In this document: piece after piece, positions 1 through 13,000 of the stretch | Layout of the letters: every line of letters begins with the position of its first letter | Numbering within the stretch: the stretch's first letter is position 1 | NCBI RefSeq assembly: GCF_010093815.1 | Contig: NW_022985555.1 | Location: 1,510,170-1,574,169 of the forward strand | Source: Pseudovirgaria hyperparasitica | Taxonomy: Eukaryota > Ascomycota > Dothideomycetes > Acrospermales > Acrospermaceae | DNA: 64,000 nt | Reading direction: 5' to 3' | The notes under the pieces: generated by a model | Seen by the model: only the letters and a program-made list of their open reading frames with translations | Told to the model about the DNA's origin: nothing | The model's database searches: none | Position numbers and translations under genes: made by a program

Positions 1-1341
1 CTTTACTCATCTTGTGCCTGTTTACCTGTGCCGTGCGTATAACGATTGTTCCTATGGGCTGTGACGTAAGTTCGAGACTTCGCGGCAATTGCTATGTGTC
101 TCCTACATCCACCAGTACATATGATCCACCTTATTGTCCATCAGTTTCCCTTTAACAAGTGTGAGCTCTCAGCCGTTGCTTGGGTAAGTAACACAGCGAA
201 GTGTTCGTCGTTGCAGTCCAAGGGTGAAACAATGGATGAGTCCTCCATCGACAGAGTCGTGAGCCATCGCTGAAAGTTCGTGCGCGGAGTGTAGCACCTG
301 CTGGCGGGTGCTGCAAGTATGCCGATCACTGCCATTCTGAGAGTGACAGCTCGCACAGCGATATCAACAGCGCTGATCCTTCCCAGACCCAGTAAAACAA
401 CTACACCGGGCGAGTGCATGACAACAGTTGGGTACTTGCCAAAGTGAATCCCTAGAGCGGAAGTAATTATTTGTGATGCAGACAAATAGACGACTCCCAG
501 TGTCTGCATCCTGCTATTTGTGCGTGGTCTGTTGATACGTGGCGCCACGAACATTCTCATCGCGGAAGTGAGGCAGCTGATGATCATGCAACTTTGCGAG
601 CTTGAAGTTATCACTTCTCTCCAACAGATCGATCTCTACGTCCAAATATTCGCACATCTAGATCGAGATCATCCGTTGATGCCCTAGGCAAATGCCGAGA
701 GTGCCTCCAAGGAAGGGCCGATCTGTCAGATGACACGAGGATGTTTTTCGTATTAGCAGTAAATTTTGAGGACCCGATAATGTTGCACACTGGAGGATGT
801 GCTGAAATAAGTAGATATAGGCATTGATGCATAAGCTACTCGGCCGACAGATCCCTCTGAGCGTGTGTGCTTGGATCCTGTATGGCAGTCTACTCTCGCG
901 GGTCTTTCGACCAATACTGATACATGATTGATGACCAAGCCCCGTGAGGTCAGCAGTCAAGATGTGAGACACCCGTACTGGGCTATGGAAGGTCTTGCGA
1001 CACATGCCGATGTATTTGGTGGACGGGTGTGACCACGAGGCTCGAATGCTTGGACTGCAGCCTCGCGCAACTGACATGAGTTCTGTATCACGGAAGCCTC
1101 CGGAGCTGTTGCCATTTCCGAGACTTGTGAATTATGCTTGCAGCAGGCCTGATCAGGCCACTCCCAGCGATGCCAGCACAACTGAGCAACCCTGTGTCGC
1201 ACTGTCCCATGTTGTACACCATACAATGCAGTGAACCGCCAGGGCTGCAGACTGCAGCAAGTAGGTGACAAGTCCTAGGGCACGGTTACCAACACCCGCG
1301 CGATGATAATAAGAAGAGCCACCGTGTCGGGGGCCGCCGCG
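1..1341. other. Left-edge stretch with no supported gene
   Basis: The longest open frame here is 157 codons on the minus strand (141-614). It has no domain I recognise, no convincing start context and no exon partners. Base composition looks ordinary for the window and no tRNA-like fold was noticed. The stretch is the 3' flank of mdm12 and may contain the end of a gene lying outside the window. Confidence 0.5.
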
Positions 1342-2619
1342 TTACACCAGAAAAGTCCAGAAGCTGGGATAGACGAACTCTTCCTCAAAGATTCGCCTTA
1401 CTTGCTCGAGAATGAATTTTTCCACCTTCCCAACATTCTTCAGGACCTGCTTTCCACCTTCCTTTTGTCCGATCTCGCTCTCAACGCGGATTTGTTCGAG
1501 CAAACCCCCAGCTACCTGCCGTCGGGTGGCCGCATGCTCCAGACTAGTGCCAAGTGGAGCCTCATTACTGATTATGGACTCCGCATCCTCTGGTGCGAGG
1601 AAGCAGAAGTGTGCCTTCTTCCGGATGTAAGCTAGAATTGATACACCGTCAAACGTGATGCCTGTGATATTGAGTTTAATGGGAATTTCTACAAAGCTAG
1701 GCATGGGGTAGTCCAACAGGATCGAAGCTGTAATTCCTAACTTGATGTCGCCGGAGTACTTGACGTGTGACACCACTTGGATATCATTGGCATCTGGTTC
1801 CGAAAGCGGTGGCTCCTCTCCCTGAAGTTGCTCAAACGTACCAGTTTCATAAGTATCGACCTCGGACCCTGCAGGCGAATGAGGCCTGCTACTATTCTGC
1901 AGATGTTGAGAGGGTGGTCTGGAGCCAGGATCAGCTATAGAAGGCGGAGAGCTGGAAGTGATAGAACCAGCCGGGGCACGTGACGATGGCTGGAACTCTC
2001 GCATGCTAGCATGCTGTTGATGGGCGTCCGGCCAACCATGGTGGAATTGGGCACCTGCCACAGCAGCAAGTGGAGTCGTAGTACCAGGTAGACCAGCGCT
2101 GAAAGGCATATGAAAGTAGCTCAGATTTGACGAGCCGCCCAGCAGACCTGGTGTGGGTGCTCGTGAGAGGAATGGCGCACCAGGGAGTTGCTGCTCGCTG
2201 GATGAGTAGCTAGCGCGTGGACCACTGGACCTTGTATAGTAGTCGAATGAGTTATTGTCCACTCTTTGGCCGTTTTCGCCTCGAATTTTGGCATGCGGAT
2301 CGGTAAGGGTCGGTGGATGGTCACTTGGCTTGCTGCCTAACAGTGCAGACTGGGCGCCGCTATCGGTTCCTCCGTCTCCATTCTCGGTCCCATCGTCTTC
2401 ATCATCCTCGTAAAAGTCGGGGAGTGGATCACAGATGTCTTTGATCTCTATCTGAGGAGCAACATGGCCAAAGTCAAAGTTGTGTACTTGAACGGAGCGT
2501 ATGAATCGCGGGAGCGGAACCTGCTGGAATTTGTCATGGATGAATGCACGAATGCTCTCAGCAAGATCAGCTCCGTCGGAGCCACCAGTGAGCTTCTGCC
2601 AGTTAACGTCAACAGACAT
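1342..2619 (-). CDS. mdm12: Mdm12, ERMES-complex subunit with SMP domain
   Basis: Mitochondrial distribution and morphology protein 12, 425 aa in one exon. In yeast Mdm12 is the soluble SMP-domain subunit of the ER-mitochondria encounter structure (with Mmm1, Mdm10 and Mdm34) and helps move phospholipids between the two membranes. The frame is open upstream to 2697, but I start at 2619 because the protein then begins MSVDVNWQKL, the typical Mdm12 N-terminus. The first about 75 residues (QVHNFDFGHVAPQIEI, then DPLPDFYEDD) and the C-terminal block (KYSGDIKLGITASILLDYP to FEEEFVYPSFWTF) form the two halves of the SMP fold. Between them lies a long Ser/Pro/Gly-rich insertion of about 200 residues, common in filamentous fungi and probably disordered. 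The call is firm; only the start is a choice. Confidence 0.95.
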   Translation of the reverse strand: MSVDVNWQKLTGGSDGADLAESIRAFIHDKFQQVPLPRFIRSVQVHNFDFGHVAPQIEIKDICDPLPDFYEDDEDDGTENGDGGTDSGAQSALLGSKPSDHPPTLTDPHAKIRGENGQRVDNNSFDYYTRSSGPRASYSSSEQQLPGAPFLSRAPTPGLLGGSSNLSYFHMPFSAGLPGTTTPLAAVAGAQFHHGWPDAHQQHASMREFQPSSRAPAGSITSSSPPSIADPGSRPPSQHLQNSSRPHSPAGSEVDTYETGTFEQLQGEEPPLSEPDANDIQVVSHVKYSGDIKLGITASILLDYPMPSFVEIPIKLNITGITFDGVSILAYIRKKAHFCFLAPEDAESIISNEAPLGTSLEHAATRRQVAGGLLEQIRVESEIGQKEGGKQVLKNVGKVEKFILEQVRRIFEEEFVYPSFWTFLV

Positions 2620-2764
2620 CAGGCCTGATTGATGTGATTTGAGGTGGTGGGTGGATGAAAAGGGTTGGAAATGGAAAGGCGCGCCGAGCTCATGCAAATC
2701 CGTGCGCCCACCTGAAGCGGGCAGGGCCAGGCTAACCAGTATTAGCGGCTACCTACCTGTGTTT

Positions 2765-2821
2765 GCCTGAGCGGCTGAGCCTGACATGAGCCTGAGCCAG
2801 GTAAGCCTGAGCCTGAGCCAA
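2765..2821. repeat. GCCTGAG short tandem repeats upstream of mdm12
   Basis: The heptamer GCCTGAG or a close variant occurs about seven times within 57 bp, partly in direct tandem. It begins about 145 bp upstream of the chosen mdm12 start codon, so it lies in the promoter or 5' leader. Function is unknown. Confidence 0.7.
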
Positions 2822-5800
2822 GTAGTAAGCGCGCACTCGCAGCGCGTGTGTGTGTGTGGAGGAGTGCAGCTGGAATACAGTCGTTCGCAATAAACCTTAT
2901 GAACCTTGACAGCAGCCCGAGATGAATGCAACTTCGCCTGGCTGACCCTTCCTTCAAATATTGACTCATCATCCCTTCAAGTTGGCAATCGTCCTCTTAC
3001 CGAGTGCCGTGTCCGCATCAACTTTCGGTCTCTTGACCACCTGTTCATCGAATTATATTATCGCATTGAGTGATCGTCGCTTGGCCGTCGTCTAGTAGAG
3101 GTTGCCAGCTTGCATTAGCAGCGCTTGTATCCAGGCGAAGCGGTCTGATACAGCGTCTGCGTCTAGATCGCACGCCTCCTGCAATACTAGCTTTGTCGCT
3201 ATCAGATAAGTGTGCGGGGTGCGGTACAGGAGACGTCTTACCCAACACTTCCCTTATCTATTGGCTGAATGAGTGAAGAAGTGGTATTTGTTGCGTGATG
3301 TGCTTGTTGTGTGTGTCTTATATCATCGTGCCACTCTGGACCTTGGAATGCTCTAGTGCATAAACTGTTACGCCGTGGAGATGAATCAGGCCAGAGCATT
3401 ACCGCTTTCTGTTGCAGCTTCTGCGACAATTGCCAAGCACAGCCTGTATGGACATCTGTCAATATCAGACGTGCGTCGACCTAGTGAACAGCGCGTTTAG
3501 TCCTGAACTCCGAATATGCATAGCTTTTGATATTGAATTGCCCAAATAGGGCTTGTTGAGTAGGGAAGTCCAGACAGAAACTGTAACGGTTCTCCTCATA
3601 AGGCAACTTGGGGCACGTCGATCAGAGATCTGATGCAGAGAAGGCTGCACAACCGATCCGTCCGTTGGCCAGCCTGTTTCTCGAACCCAGTCGGTCTTCG
3701 ATGGCTGCGGAGACTTGCGCGCGGAACAGGGATGGCTTAATGAACTTTGATAGTCAAAAGGTAGTCGTCATCTACCATGATCCATGATCCATGCTGCATG
3801 TCTGCAGCAAGAGACAAGGAAGAGCTTTTTCTGAGTCAGGCTCAAGCATTTGATGACCGCCAGTCGTCCTGACACTAAAATCTCTCCATCAGCGTTCCGT
3901 TCCCTTGCGTCCATCCGAAGACAGCTTACAGTTGTACAGAACGGTTCTCTGTGGCTAATAACGGCCCGTCCCTCGGATCGATCGGGACAGGAAGCGCCAG
4001 CATATGTACCGTGTCCGCGACAAGAACGTAGGCTGTCTGACAGGCGGTCGTGTCACGTTCCCAGACGAAGTCCGCAATGTGAGGATGGGGAAATGACATA
4101 TGGCAGCTCTCTGGATAAGGACGGAACAGGAGGAAGGGTTGTAGCCTTTCGTGATCCGAAGCCCCGAAGCCCCACCTGATGATCCATGTTGGTCTGCTGC
4201 GCTGCAGTGTGCTATGGATGCGTGCTCTCGTTTAGAGGGTCAGGATCATATGGAGCATCCCCACCCCGCTGCCAGAGGGCATTATTGATGAGACGTGGTC
4301 GATGCAGGAAGGTGGAAAGACTCTGGGCTCTGGACGCGGCACATACCATGATCATGATGCTGCTGTTGGTCAAGGGACTGTTTGCATTGCGTTCAAAGGT
4401 GATTTTTATCCCTGCCCTTTGATAGCCCTCCCTGGCTTAGGCTTTTCTGCAGGCATGCCGATTATAGGCCCTTTGAGCGGTCTCGCCCTTGTCCCGCGTT
4501 GCCAATGCGTTTGATAGGCGACATGGTGCCTGTTGTCAGCCCGCCTCTGCGTGCATGGTTGGATGGCTAAGCGCGCAAGGCTTGCTGTCTAACATCTCCC
4601 GCAAAACTTGTAGACAAGCTGTCACCTCGGTTCGTAACATTTACAACGATGCTAGCAGACTGTTGCCATGTTTTCAAGGGTGCCAAGAATGGTTTAGATC
4701 ATAGTCGGCTTGGTTCAATTATATCCTGGCATGTTGCCCCAACCAGTCCGCTCATGCATGACTCTGTGTCAATCTAGAGAATATGTCCCATCGCCGGTGC
4801 CGGCATCCAAACAGCCTCCGCATGAGCCTGGTGTGATCACCGAGAAAGATCGCCCCAATAATACAGTCGAGAAGTACCCTGAAATGTGCAATCCTGCCGA
4901 ACGCTGGTCGTGTGCTTCGTGACCTTCGTCCACGTGGCCGCTGATTGTCCTAACGCCATAACTTTTTGGGCCGCCAGAACAACTCGATATGCTCGCCCTG
5001 TTTAAGGGACATGCGCTAAAGGAACCAATGCGACACCAACCAAGGAAACTCGTGTGATAGCATGAGTTGACAGAATTCTTTCGCCTTTCGCGTTCGAATC
5101 TATGCTCCAGTGCTACCTTTCATCGTGAAACGTGGAGGAGGGGCGAGGGATAGGTCTACGGAGCTCCTGCACCTGGTTAGCCAATTGGTCATTTCCAGAA
5201 AGTGCCCAGCACGCGAAGCTCATGTATGAAACATACCTATGGATTACAGCTGTCACATTTCTCCGTTCGATGATCCAAGTCTCTTGTGCTCACGTTCGGG
5301 CATGGCGAGCTTGTAGTCTTGGACGTTGCGCATGGAGCGATATCCACTACAACATGACCACAGCCATAGGTTCGAACAATTTTGGTACACATCTTGATAA
5401 CCTCCTTCACGCTCAACGTTCTGATTTGTGGAGCCGTAATCTGCGCGGATAATCGGGATGTAGGTGGATCGATCTAGGAGGATAAAGACGAGAGCAAATT
5501 GAACCGGCGAGATCAAGACTTGAGAGGAAGACGCAGGGCTATTCGTGTGGCGAGCTATCAAATGACCTGCAGGAAGACTGTGGTAGTATCAAGTCGCTGC
5601 AATGACGAGGCGTGGTTGGAGTACGTCTCCCGTAGAGGCGGGGAGGAGAGGGTCTGATGAGTGAGTTAGGTACTTGTGAAGTAAAATCAACCGGACAGAA
5701 CAAACCTCACAGCGCAAGGCGAGAAGACGCTTTATACCGAACGCATAGAGCTTCCGGAGAACTGGTTCCTTTTGAAATTGTGCAAAGTGGTTTGCGTTCC

Positions 5801-5974
5801 TTGAGTGCGACGTATCCAAGTCTAAGGCGTTGGCCCATACGCGGGTAGGCAAGGACATTTTCTACGACGGCGCGTTGGAGACATGAGCGAACAGGGATAC
5901 GAACGGCGGGCAGGCTAGAAAGATGCCTGTGATTGTTCCAGCATGGGGAGACCATTTGACCAATTGATAGCCTG

Positions 5975-6420
5975 CCGGGGGGTGGTGGCTTCAGATGGGG
6001 TTGCTTGGGTGTGCTTGGACTTGGTGCCTGGGGAGGGTCGAGGGTGGTGGTAGGCAGGTAGCAAATAGCAGCAGGTAATTAGCTGGTAGCTGGTAGCAGC
6101 AAGTAGCAGGTAGCCACCACCACTACTACTGACTACTGGGAACCCTCGAGAAAAGCCTCAAGAAGAGCGGCGCAGGGTCTGGCTTCGTTTCCGCCCGTTG
6201 ATATCACCACTAATAATTACCTCCTGCTTCTCTTCCTCCTCCACCTCCGCAAATATAACAAGGATCACCGACTTTATTCTTTTCAAACTCAGTTGCAAAC
6301 TTTTTTCCTTTTCTGTTTCTCTCAGCTGTCAACAGCATCCTTTTGCTCTATCGGCTAATTTTACCCCTATAGAGGCCGAGTGAGAGCCGCACGCACGCAC
6401 GCACATACAGCTCATTTGTG
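5975..6420 (+). other. Promoter-like tract with GGTAG repeats, no gene behind it
   Basis: A G-rich segment carries repeated GCAGGTAG, TAGCTGGTAG and AGCAGGTAG words (about 6050-6112). It is followed by a pyrimidine-rich tract (about 6215-6345) of the kind seen in fungal 5' leaders, such as the one before the small gene at 9724. No convincing coding sequence follows on the plus strand: the next ATGs open only short frames. It could be the promoter of a decayed gene or of a noncoding RNA. This is inference from composition only. Confidence 0.3.
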
Positions 6421-9400
6421 AACAGGTTACAGGTTACCGTCACCGATACGGACTACGGACGCAGCTTACCGTACGTCCTTTCCGCGCAATGACCTCCGGT
6501 TCGTCTCTGTGATGGATGATCCTCGTCCGTGTCACGCGGACGAGCGCTGAGAAATGTCATTTCAGCATATTCCCCACGTTCGGAATAGTATGCTTGTGCC
6601 CTATACAAAGGTTCTAGCTGCAACTTGCAACAAGAGTTGCAAAAAAGTTCTTGGTACTGCCCAGCCGCTATGTCAGATGGACCATATTCTCATACCGGCT
6701 CGATTACGACTGTGCCGCTGCAGATCTTCAGACTTCTTTACGCACTTCTACTACGTGTCGTTCCTGTTCAGAGCGGGTTTTCCCCGCCACTTTCGAGTAA
6801 AGACCATGGTTTGGCGTGGCCATGTTGTCAAGAACCCCAGTCGCTGTAGTGATCAGCCACGTCGTCAACAGACACTCCAGATTCCCTCAATGACTGTAGA
6901 GAACAGCGGTTGCGCAATAGTTCAGCCTTGTGGGGACTGTCCTTAACGCTGTGACCATCCAAGAGTATTCTTGGTCTTGGCCAAGGTAATTAGTCTACAA
7001 CGCCGTTTGTCTCGTTCTCGATAGAATATGAGCCCCACTTGCTGTGTTTCAATGTGAGCGGTGACGAGCGGACCGCTGCCCCCCGGCGTGACAGCCCTCG
7101 AAACCATATTTCCACCAAGACAGGAAGAGCATGGGTTTCGGATGTGTCGTGAGGTCCCCGCCATCAAGACCGGGACGTTTGTATGCTAAGTTGCTTTTGC
7201 GTTTGAACGGCAGCTCCGCATGGCACCCTGGAAGTAGGACTGGCCACAAGATTGCACAGATCGCAAGTCTGTCGGTGTCCTCACAATAGGGCGCAAGGAC
7301 AGGCGTCAGTTCCATCAATGCACCCTCCCTCCCCGGTCTGAGAGTTTGACAACAGACAATCAGTTTTACAGCGTAACAAAAGCAGACTGACTTATACTTC
7401 AAACGATGGGCTGCTAATGTGGACCGGACCTCGACAAGCAGCGGGTAATCATCGGCCCGGCCCACTAAGATGTGAGCGGCCGCATCTTGCAGATCTTTTG
7501 GGTGGACTGGGCATTATTAGAAGTCAGTGCCAGTTCGAATAGCTTGAGAAACGCTACAATGTCGATGCTTGAACACAGTTGTCCCTTTTCATCGTGACAG
7601 TCGGCTCGTCACTGCATTCAGTCCGCAATGAGTGATCAGGAGCTCGGCCTCGGCGGTATCCAGGCAAGCTTGGATCGCGACGTTGACAATTGAGCATTAA
7701 CATGCAGACGGAGCCTGTTTGAGTTTGCTTTGGCGGCCGGACCGACACCGAAGCAGCCGTGAATTTCTGTTTCTATGGTCTCTTGCTGCACTCCATTCGC
7801 CGCCGCCTCAGGTCCTCGGGGATCATTTCGTTCGCTCGCTCGCCCTTCCTTCCCGTGTTTGCAGGGCGGACGACTCGGTGATGGGTATTGGTGACTTCTG
7901 ACAGTCCCATAATTAGTGCTGTCTCTCATTAATCACCCCTGCAAGTAACACGTGTTAATCAGCAAGGTGAGATTTCTTCCCAGCAGAAAGTGGACAAGGA
8001 GTAGTATTTGTAGCAAGTGATTGCGAATCCCTATACCCCACTTATCACTTGGTGACAAGGGGCCAAGAATGAGGGGGACACGGTATTTATCGTCACAGTT
8101 TACGTGACATGACGATAAGGACCGACATCTCTCCATCACGTGGCTCTTTTGACCCTGAGGCAGTAAGGCAGTGATAGGGCAACAACAAGGCAACGAGCAG
8201 GAAAATGTCGCAGATTGCGTTATTTTATCCTCTTGGGCTGTCAGTCAGTCTCAGTCTTGACGGCCTCATCACGCTCCTCTTTTTACTTGAGTCTACCAGG
8301 TAATTGCCAGACTGCATGCTCTTCCCACGAACATCCTTCACCCTTAAAAGACCTGCCTGTCGCCCGAGTGCCATCGTGATACTTCCGCCGTCGTCTCTGG
8401 CAGCGTAGTAGCTATCATGCGTTCATGCAAATGGACACCTCAACCCTCATTGCCTTGGGTACATGTCCCACAAACCTTTCCCGCTGACTGACTATTCTCA
8501 ACAGCCACAATTTGTGAGCCGCGGTCGCCTCTACGCGTTTGTGTACACGAATGTCAGCGATACCGATTGACGCACAATAGGGTCTCTTGTGGCGACTGTT
8601 ATCGATGAAACGCGCCAAGCGAGAGTCAATAAGAACATGCGCATGCACGAAGGAGCAAAGACAGCGTCCTTGCGCAGCGTGGAATCAGAGAAGCCTCAGA
8701 TGCACTACCCAAGGTTCAGAAGACCTGATGGAGATGCGCGGCAACAGCAACTGTGAGACGACTAATTAACTTTTGCTTCACAGCAGGCTGGAAAGAAAAG
8801 GAGTTTCGCGCGTTCAACAAGTCGCGTCTGGGCGCAGGTCATCCGACTTGTCCTAGTCATCTTCGTTCATGCTATGAAACGGTAAGCACTCTCATGCCAT
8901 CCGGACGGCCATTTTACCAAGCATCCACCTCGTTCCCCTCCAGCTCTCGTCCCATCCCACTGAGCTTGGAACGTTGAACCCCGGACTGAAGGCGAGCCAG
9001 CCAGCTGCGTAGACTTGCCCTGTTGGCTGCGCTGTGGTCTTTGTTGTAGAGACGCATAAGGCATTCTGCCTTTCGTCGGCACAGTGTGTGCTGCTGCACT
9101 TATGCTGGCTTTCTTTAGCGGTCGCACCGCCAATTCCACGTCATATTATGCCGCTCCGGAAGGCTTCTGGGCATTGCCTCTCGTGGTCATTTCTCAGGCG
9201 GCCTCTTGGGCAGACCTAATTAAGTGTTACGCTTTTCTTCTGTCGACTCTTGAGTCATTCACCTTTTTTTAAATCTATTTCTTTGTTCGAGAGTACCAGA
9301 GGTGGGGGATCCACCTTGATCCATGGAAGGTAGAGAGACGGAGGGCGTCGAATAGACCATCAGAACATCCCACGTGCGGGAGCCAAGCTAAGCCCGCAAC

Positions 9401-9575
9401 ACCACCACTTCGCATCTGCATGCCCACACCAGGGCTACAGATTCCCACTAGGTTCCGAGTGCATCTTTCCCCAAGCTGGAACCACTGATACCCGACCCGT
9501 TAATGACCACCGCCGAGATATTGTGTCAGACAACCGCTAACTGACTGGGTGCCTCTTCCCCTGGCCATCTCGTCC

Positions 9576-9583
9576 TATAAGTA
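9576..9583 (+). promoter_or_regulatory. TATA box of the small FLSL-motif gene
   Basis: TATAAGTA lies 148 bp upstream of the ATG at 9724. It is followed by a pyrimidine-rich tract and an A-rich stretch just before the start codon. This arrangement is typical of strongly expressed fungal genes. Confidence 0.6.
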
Positions 9584-9723
9584 GGCCCCTCTTTCCCTCT
9601 CCTGTCTGACCATTTCACTCCGCCAGCAACAACTGTAGAAATTCTCAGCCCAGTCTTTCTCTCAAAACAAGAACTTCTACCACCACGTCATTCTCCTCAA
9701 CAATAAAAACAACAACAATCACA

Positions 9724-10008
9724 ATGGACGGCGAACTCTCAAACTCTCACTACATCCGCCGCCCCTCCACTTTCCTTTCGCTCGTACCCGTCGCGCACAA
9801 GGACTATGAAGTCAAGTCACAGGCGACGTCTCCCGTCGAGTCCAAGTCTCCAGTCAATGCAAAGATGTCTGTAGAATCCCCTGTCATCAAGGCCACGGAG
9901 GTCGAGGAGCACCCAATCAAGACTGTCCGGTCCGACAGCACCAGCAGCCAGGCCTCATTCGCATTCCTCTCGCTCATCCCCACACAGCACCAGAAGACCA
10001 CATTCTGA
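9724..10008 (+). CDS. 94-aa protein with duplicated FLSLxPxxH motif
   Basis: I do not recognise a family. The gene looks real. It has a TATA box and pyrimidine-rich leader, an A-rich Kozak-like context (ATCACAATGG), and a strong preference for C-ending codons unlike the surrounding sequence, which suggests high expression. The protein has no signal peptide or membrane segment. A nine-residue motif occurs twice with identical spacing: FLSLVPVAH at residues 17-25 and FLSLIPTQH at 81-89, near the two ends. Between them is a Ser/Pro/Val/Lys-rich linker (SPVESKSPVNAK, then SVESPVIK) likely to be disordered. The C-terminus is basic and polar (QKTTF). The symmetry suggests two docking motifs for one partner joined by a flexible tether. 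That is inference; the function is unknown. Confidence 0.75.
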   Translation: MDGELSNSHYIRRPSTFLSLVPVAHKDYEVKSQATSPVESKSPVNAKMSVESPVIKATEVEEHPIKTVRSDSTSSQASFAFLSLIPTQHQKTTF

Positions 10009-13000
10009 GCACTGAACGGTGCTTTAGTTCGTGTACAACTGGATGCATTATTACTTTTTCTTTCGGAGTACAACTGGCATTGGGTATCAAGGGATCACCG
10101 CGGCAGAAAATTGCAGCCTGCCTGAGCGACACGCATAACAATGTGTGATTTTTTCCCTTATCTTTCTCTTTATCTGGCACAAATGTACGATGGAATGGGA
10201 CTTGCGAATGGTTGGGCTACCCTTGACACCGGGGACCGCGGAGGGGGGGAAAGAGGGCGAGAAATTGGCACCGCGAAGGGCTTGGCTCGCGCTCGCGCTC
10301 GGGGAGATTAGATTAGATGCTGCGTTTCCATGGTCGAGCATTCTCAAACTCTGTATTCTGCACAAACAGTAACGAATCAATGACATTACTCACACCAACG
10401 CACACACATACACACACAATCTACAAACTGGTTCAAGCATATGACCTTTGCATCCCGCTCTAAATGTCTAGTGGGTGCTGCACACCGCCCCTCCTCCCCT
10501 CCGCTTGTGGAGATCCAGTCCTCAGCGCACGCACGCACATCTGTCTATCAATCAATCTATCTATCCCACCCCTCTCCACCGCGCAGCGCCGCCAATCTCA
10601 ACCACCCCCTATTCCGCCAGCCAGCCCTCCATCCATCCAGCCAGCCAGCGGAGCCGGTGTCACCGCGCCAAGAGCCTCTAGCATGCAAATCCCGACTTGG
10701 CAATTGGCTTGGCTGTGTCATTGCCTAGTCTTGGCCCGGGCTTGTGTTGTGTCATTATTTGTCTTTGTGTCTGTGTGTGTGTGTGTGCTTCGGGGAATAG
10801 AGGGCTCCGAGGAGAGGATGCGGTCATTTGGTGTTTATTGCTTGGGGGATATGTGTGGAGATGTAGAACAGACGTGAACAACAGTAGAAACAGGGGATCA
10901 GAGGGTTGTAGTGTGAAGGAATGTGAAGTATCTAGGTAGGCTGCCCTGAGGGGCATGATCAGTAAGGCACAGACACTGAGACTTAGGTCTCACACAAAAA
11001 CAGCACAGAGACTTTGGGACTGGAACTCAGAAGGCAGCGGCCCGGAGCGGACGAGAAAAGCCAAATTTCTGTGGAGAAGCAGCTACTGTAATTAGTGATT
11101 TGTCGGTGCGAAAACGGCTATGATGTGCGTTTTTACGGCGTTTGCGGGGATGGGGCTAGCTGGGGAGGGTGTGGACTGGAGGTGTTAATGAAGCAAGGTA
11201 TGTGGGTGGATGATCGACGGCTAGTGCGTGCTTGTGTAACGCTGGCTATTGGGGTAGGGTTTAATTAGGATTTTTCTTGGAGGGGCGCATCGGATTTCTG
11301 GTTTGGGATGCGTTGAGAGCTTGGAGGCTTGGATGGAGGCTTGGGCGTGTGTGCTGTGGATGGAGAGGATTTGTTTCGGTCCTGTTGTTGTGGGAGTGTG
11401 TGTGTGTGTTTGTGTGGTGGTGAGTGAGGTAAGGGATGAGTATACGATGTTTGTGGCAGATTGATGTGCGCCCAGGCGATAAACGCTTGCAGCCTGACGG
11501 GTGATTGGCCGCTTCGGATTGCCTATGTAAGCGTGCTGCAGTGCCGGTGCAGGAGGGGATGGAGATGGAGATGGAGTTTTGTACCTGACACTCTGCTGTT
11601 AATAATATAAATGCGACATACTGTAGCCTGCTCAGCTTCGGGTGTGGTCTCGGATGTGAACGGATGTGGTCTCGGATGTCGTGCATGAATGGGATTAAGG
11701 ATAAGTGCGCAGGTATACTACATATAGTATATGGAAGCATAAAAGTATATTGGGAGGCTCGCCAAGAATACGGAATCATGTCCGATGCAATTTGTGGATG
11801 TGTCTCCAGGGGATGGATGTGGACGACCTGACATATTTCTTTGTTGAAAGACACCTCATCGACAGCAGACGAAATCAATCAACAGATGAGCACACGAGAA
11901 TCTAGACCTGCTTATCTTACCAATCTTCACTATTGGTCAACATCCCCAGTCCTCTGTTCCCTTGGAAATTTTCCCCCCTCAGTATCAAGGATGTCTTTCC
12001 ATCGATCCTCCCTACTACCCCAGATACACAAGGATCCGGCCACGACGACGCAGGTGAGGTGAGGTGCTCAACCTTGGAACTCAACCACCCCGCACTAGTC
12101 TCCCCACCGCAGCCTTAGATACAGTACCTTTGCTGTCTCCTCGCATCTCCCGTTTCCCGGACGCCGAACCATCTGCCAAGGACTGCACTGCACTGCACTG
12201 CAATGCGATGCGATGCGGCCTTGCATTGCCTTGCATCCTGTCGTCGCCTGCCGTTGATCTTTCCTCGCGGACGACACGGACCGGACTGACGCACACGGAC
12301 GTGGGGGTGGGTCTTTGCAACAGACCGGTCCAGACCTTGAGATGGCCATCGCCATATATTACCTAGTCAGGCCGCGTAAGGGTTGGGGGTAAATTAGGTT
12401 TATGATTTGGACTGTGCTGCACGGTGCTTTTTTTTCTTCAATACATATATACAGGCGTTGGCAATCCCGTTGACATGCTGACACGTCGTGTTATGATGGA
12501 CGTGCGTAGACGATGACGACATGTATGTATATTGCCTTTTTCTGGGACGGCAATTTGCTTTGCGGTGATTGTATCGATGGTGATAGGATCCAGTTGAGTG
12601 CTGTACTTGTAGCTCTGTATGCTTCTTGCCTCTATACTCTATATGATACCGATGATGCTGTATGCTCTGCGACTGTTGTTTAGTTGCGGAGATGTGCATT
12701 AGCAGAAGAGAGGAAAGTATATTTGTCTCGATGGCGCCACTACGTTAACGTCATTCTTCCCGGTGTGTTCCGCTGCCTCACCGAATTTTGGCTGTGTTAG
12801 CATAAAGTCCATGAATGTGTTGTTCCTGTTTTCAAGCAGATCTCAACACCCTCAGCCTGTCATTCCATGTAGACGTGGGACGCCGATCACGGAGGGCGGG
12901 CTATCGTACAGGGTCTGCCACGGTATTCACAGACGTAATATTGTTGATGTGATTTTAGTGGGGCAATAAAGGCACGATCTATCCCTGCTCACCGTAAGCT

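Larger units (their letters stand above)
2620..9575. other. 7-kb stretch without a recognisable gene
   Basis: This is the 5' flank of mdm12 followed by sequence of ordinary base composition. Every open frame is short (under about 140 codons), overlaps others on both strands and shows no family motif. I could not assemble plausible exons with consensus splice sites. The only structured parts I see are the GCCTGAG repeats beside mdm12 and a promoter-like tract near 6 kb. Decayed genes or noncoding transcripts are possible but not shown. Confidence 0.5.

Noticed and set aside
11261-11878. 205-codon minus-strand open frame
   Set aside because: Its His/Ser/Pro/Thr-rich composition follows simple repeats, and it has no domain, no clear promoter and no exon partners.
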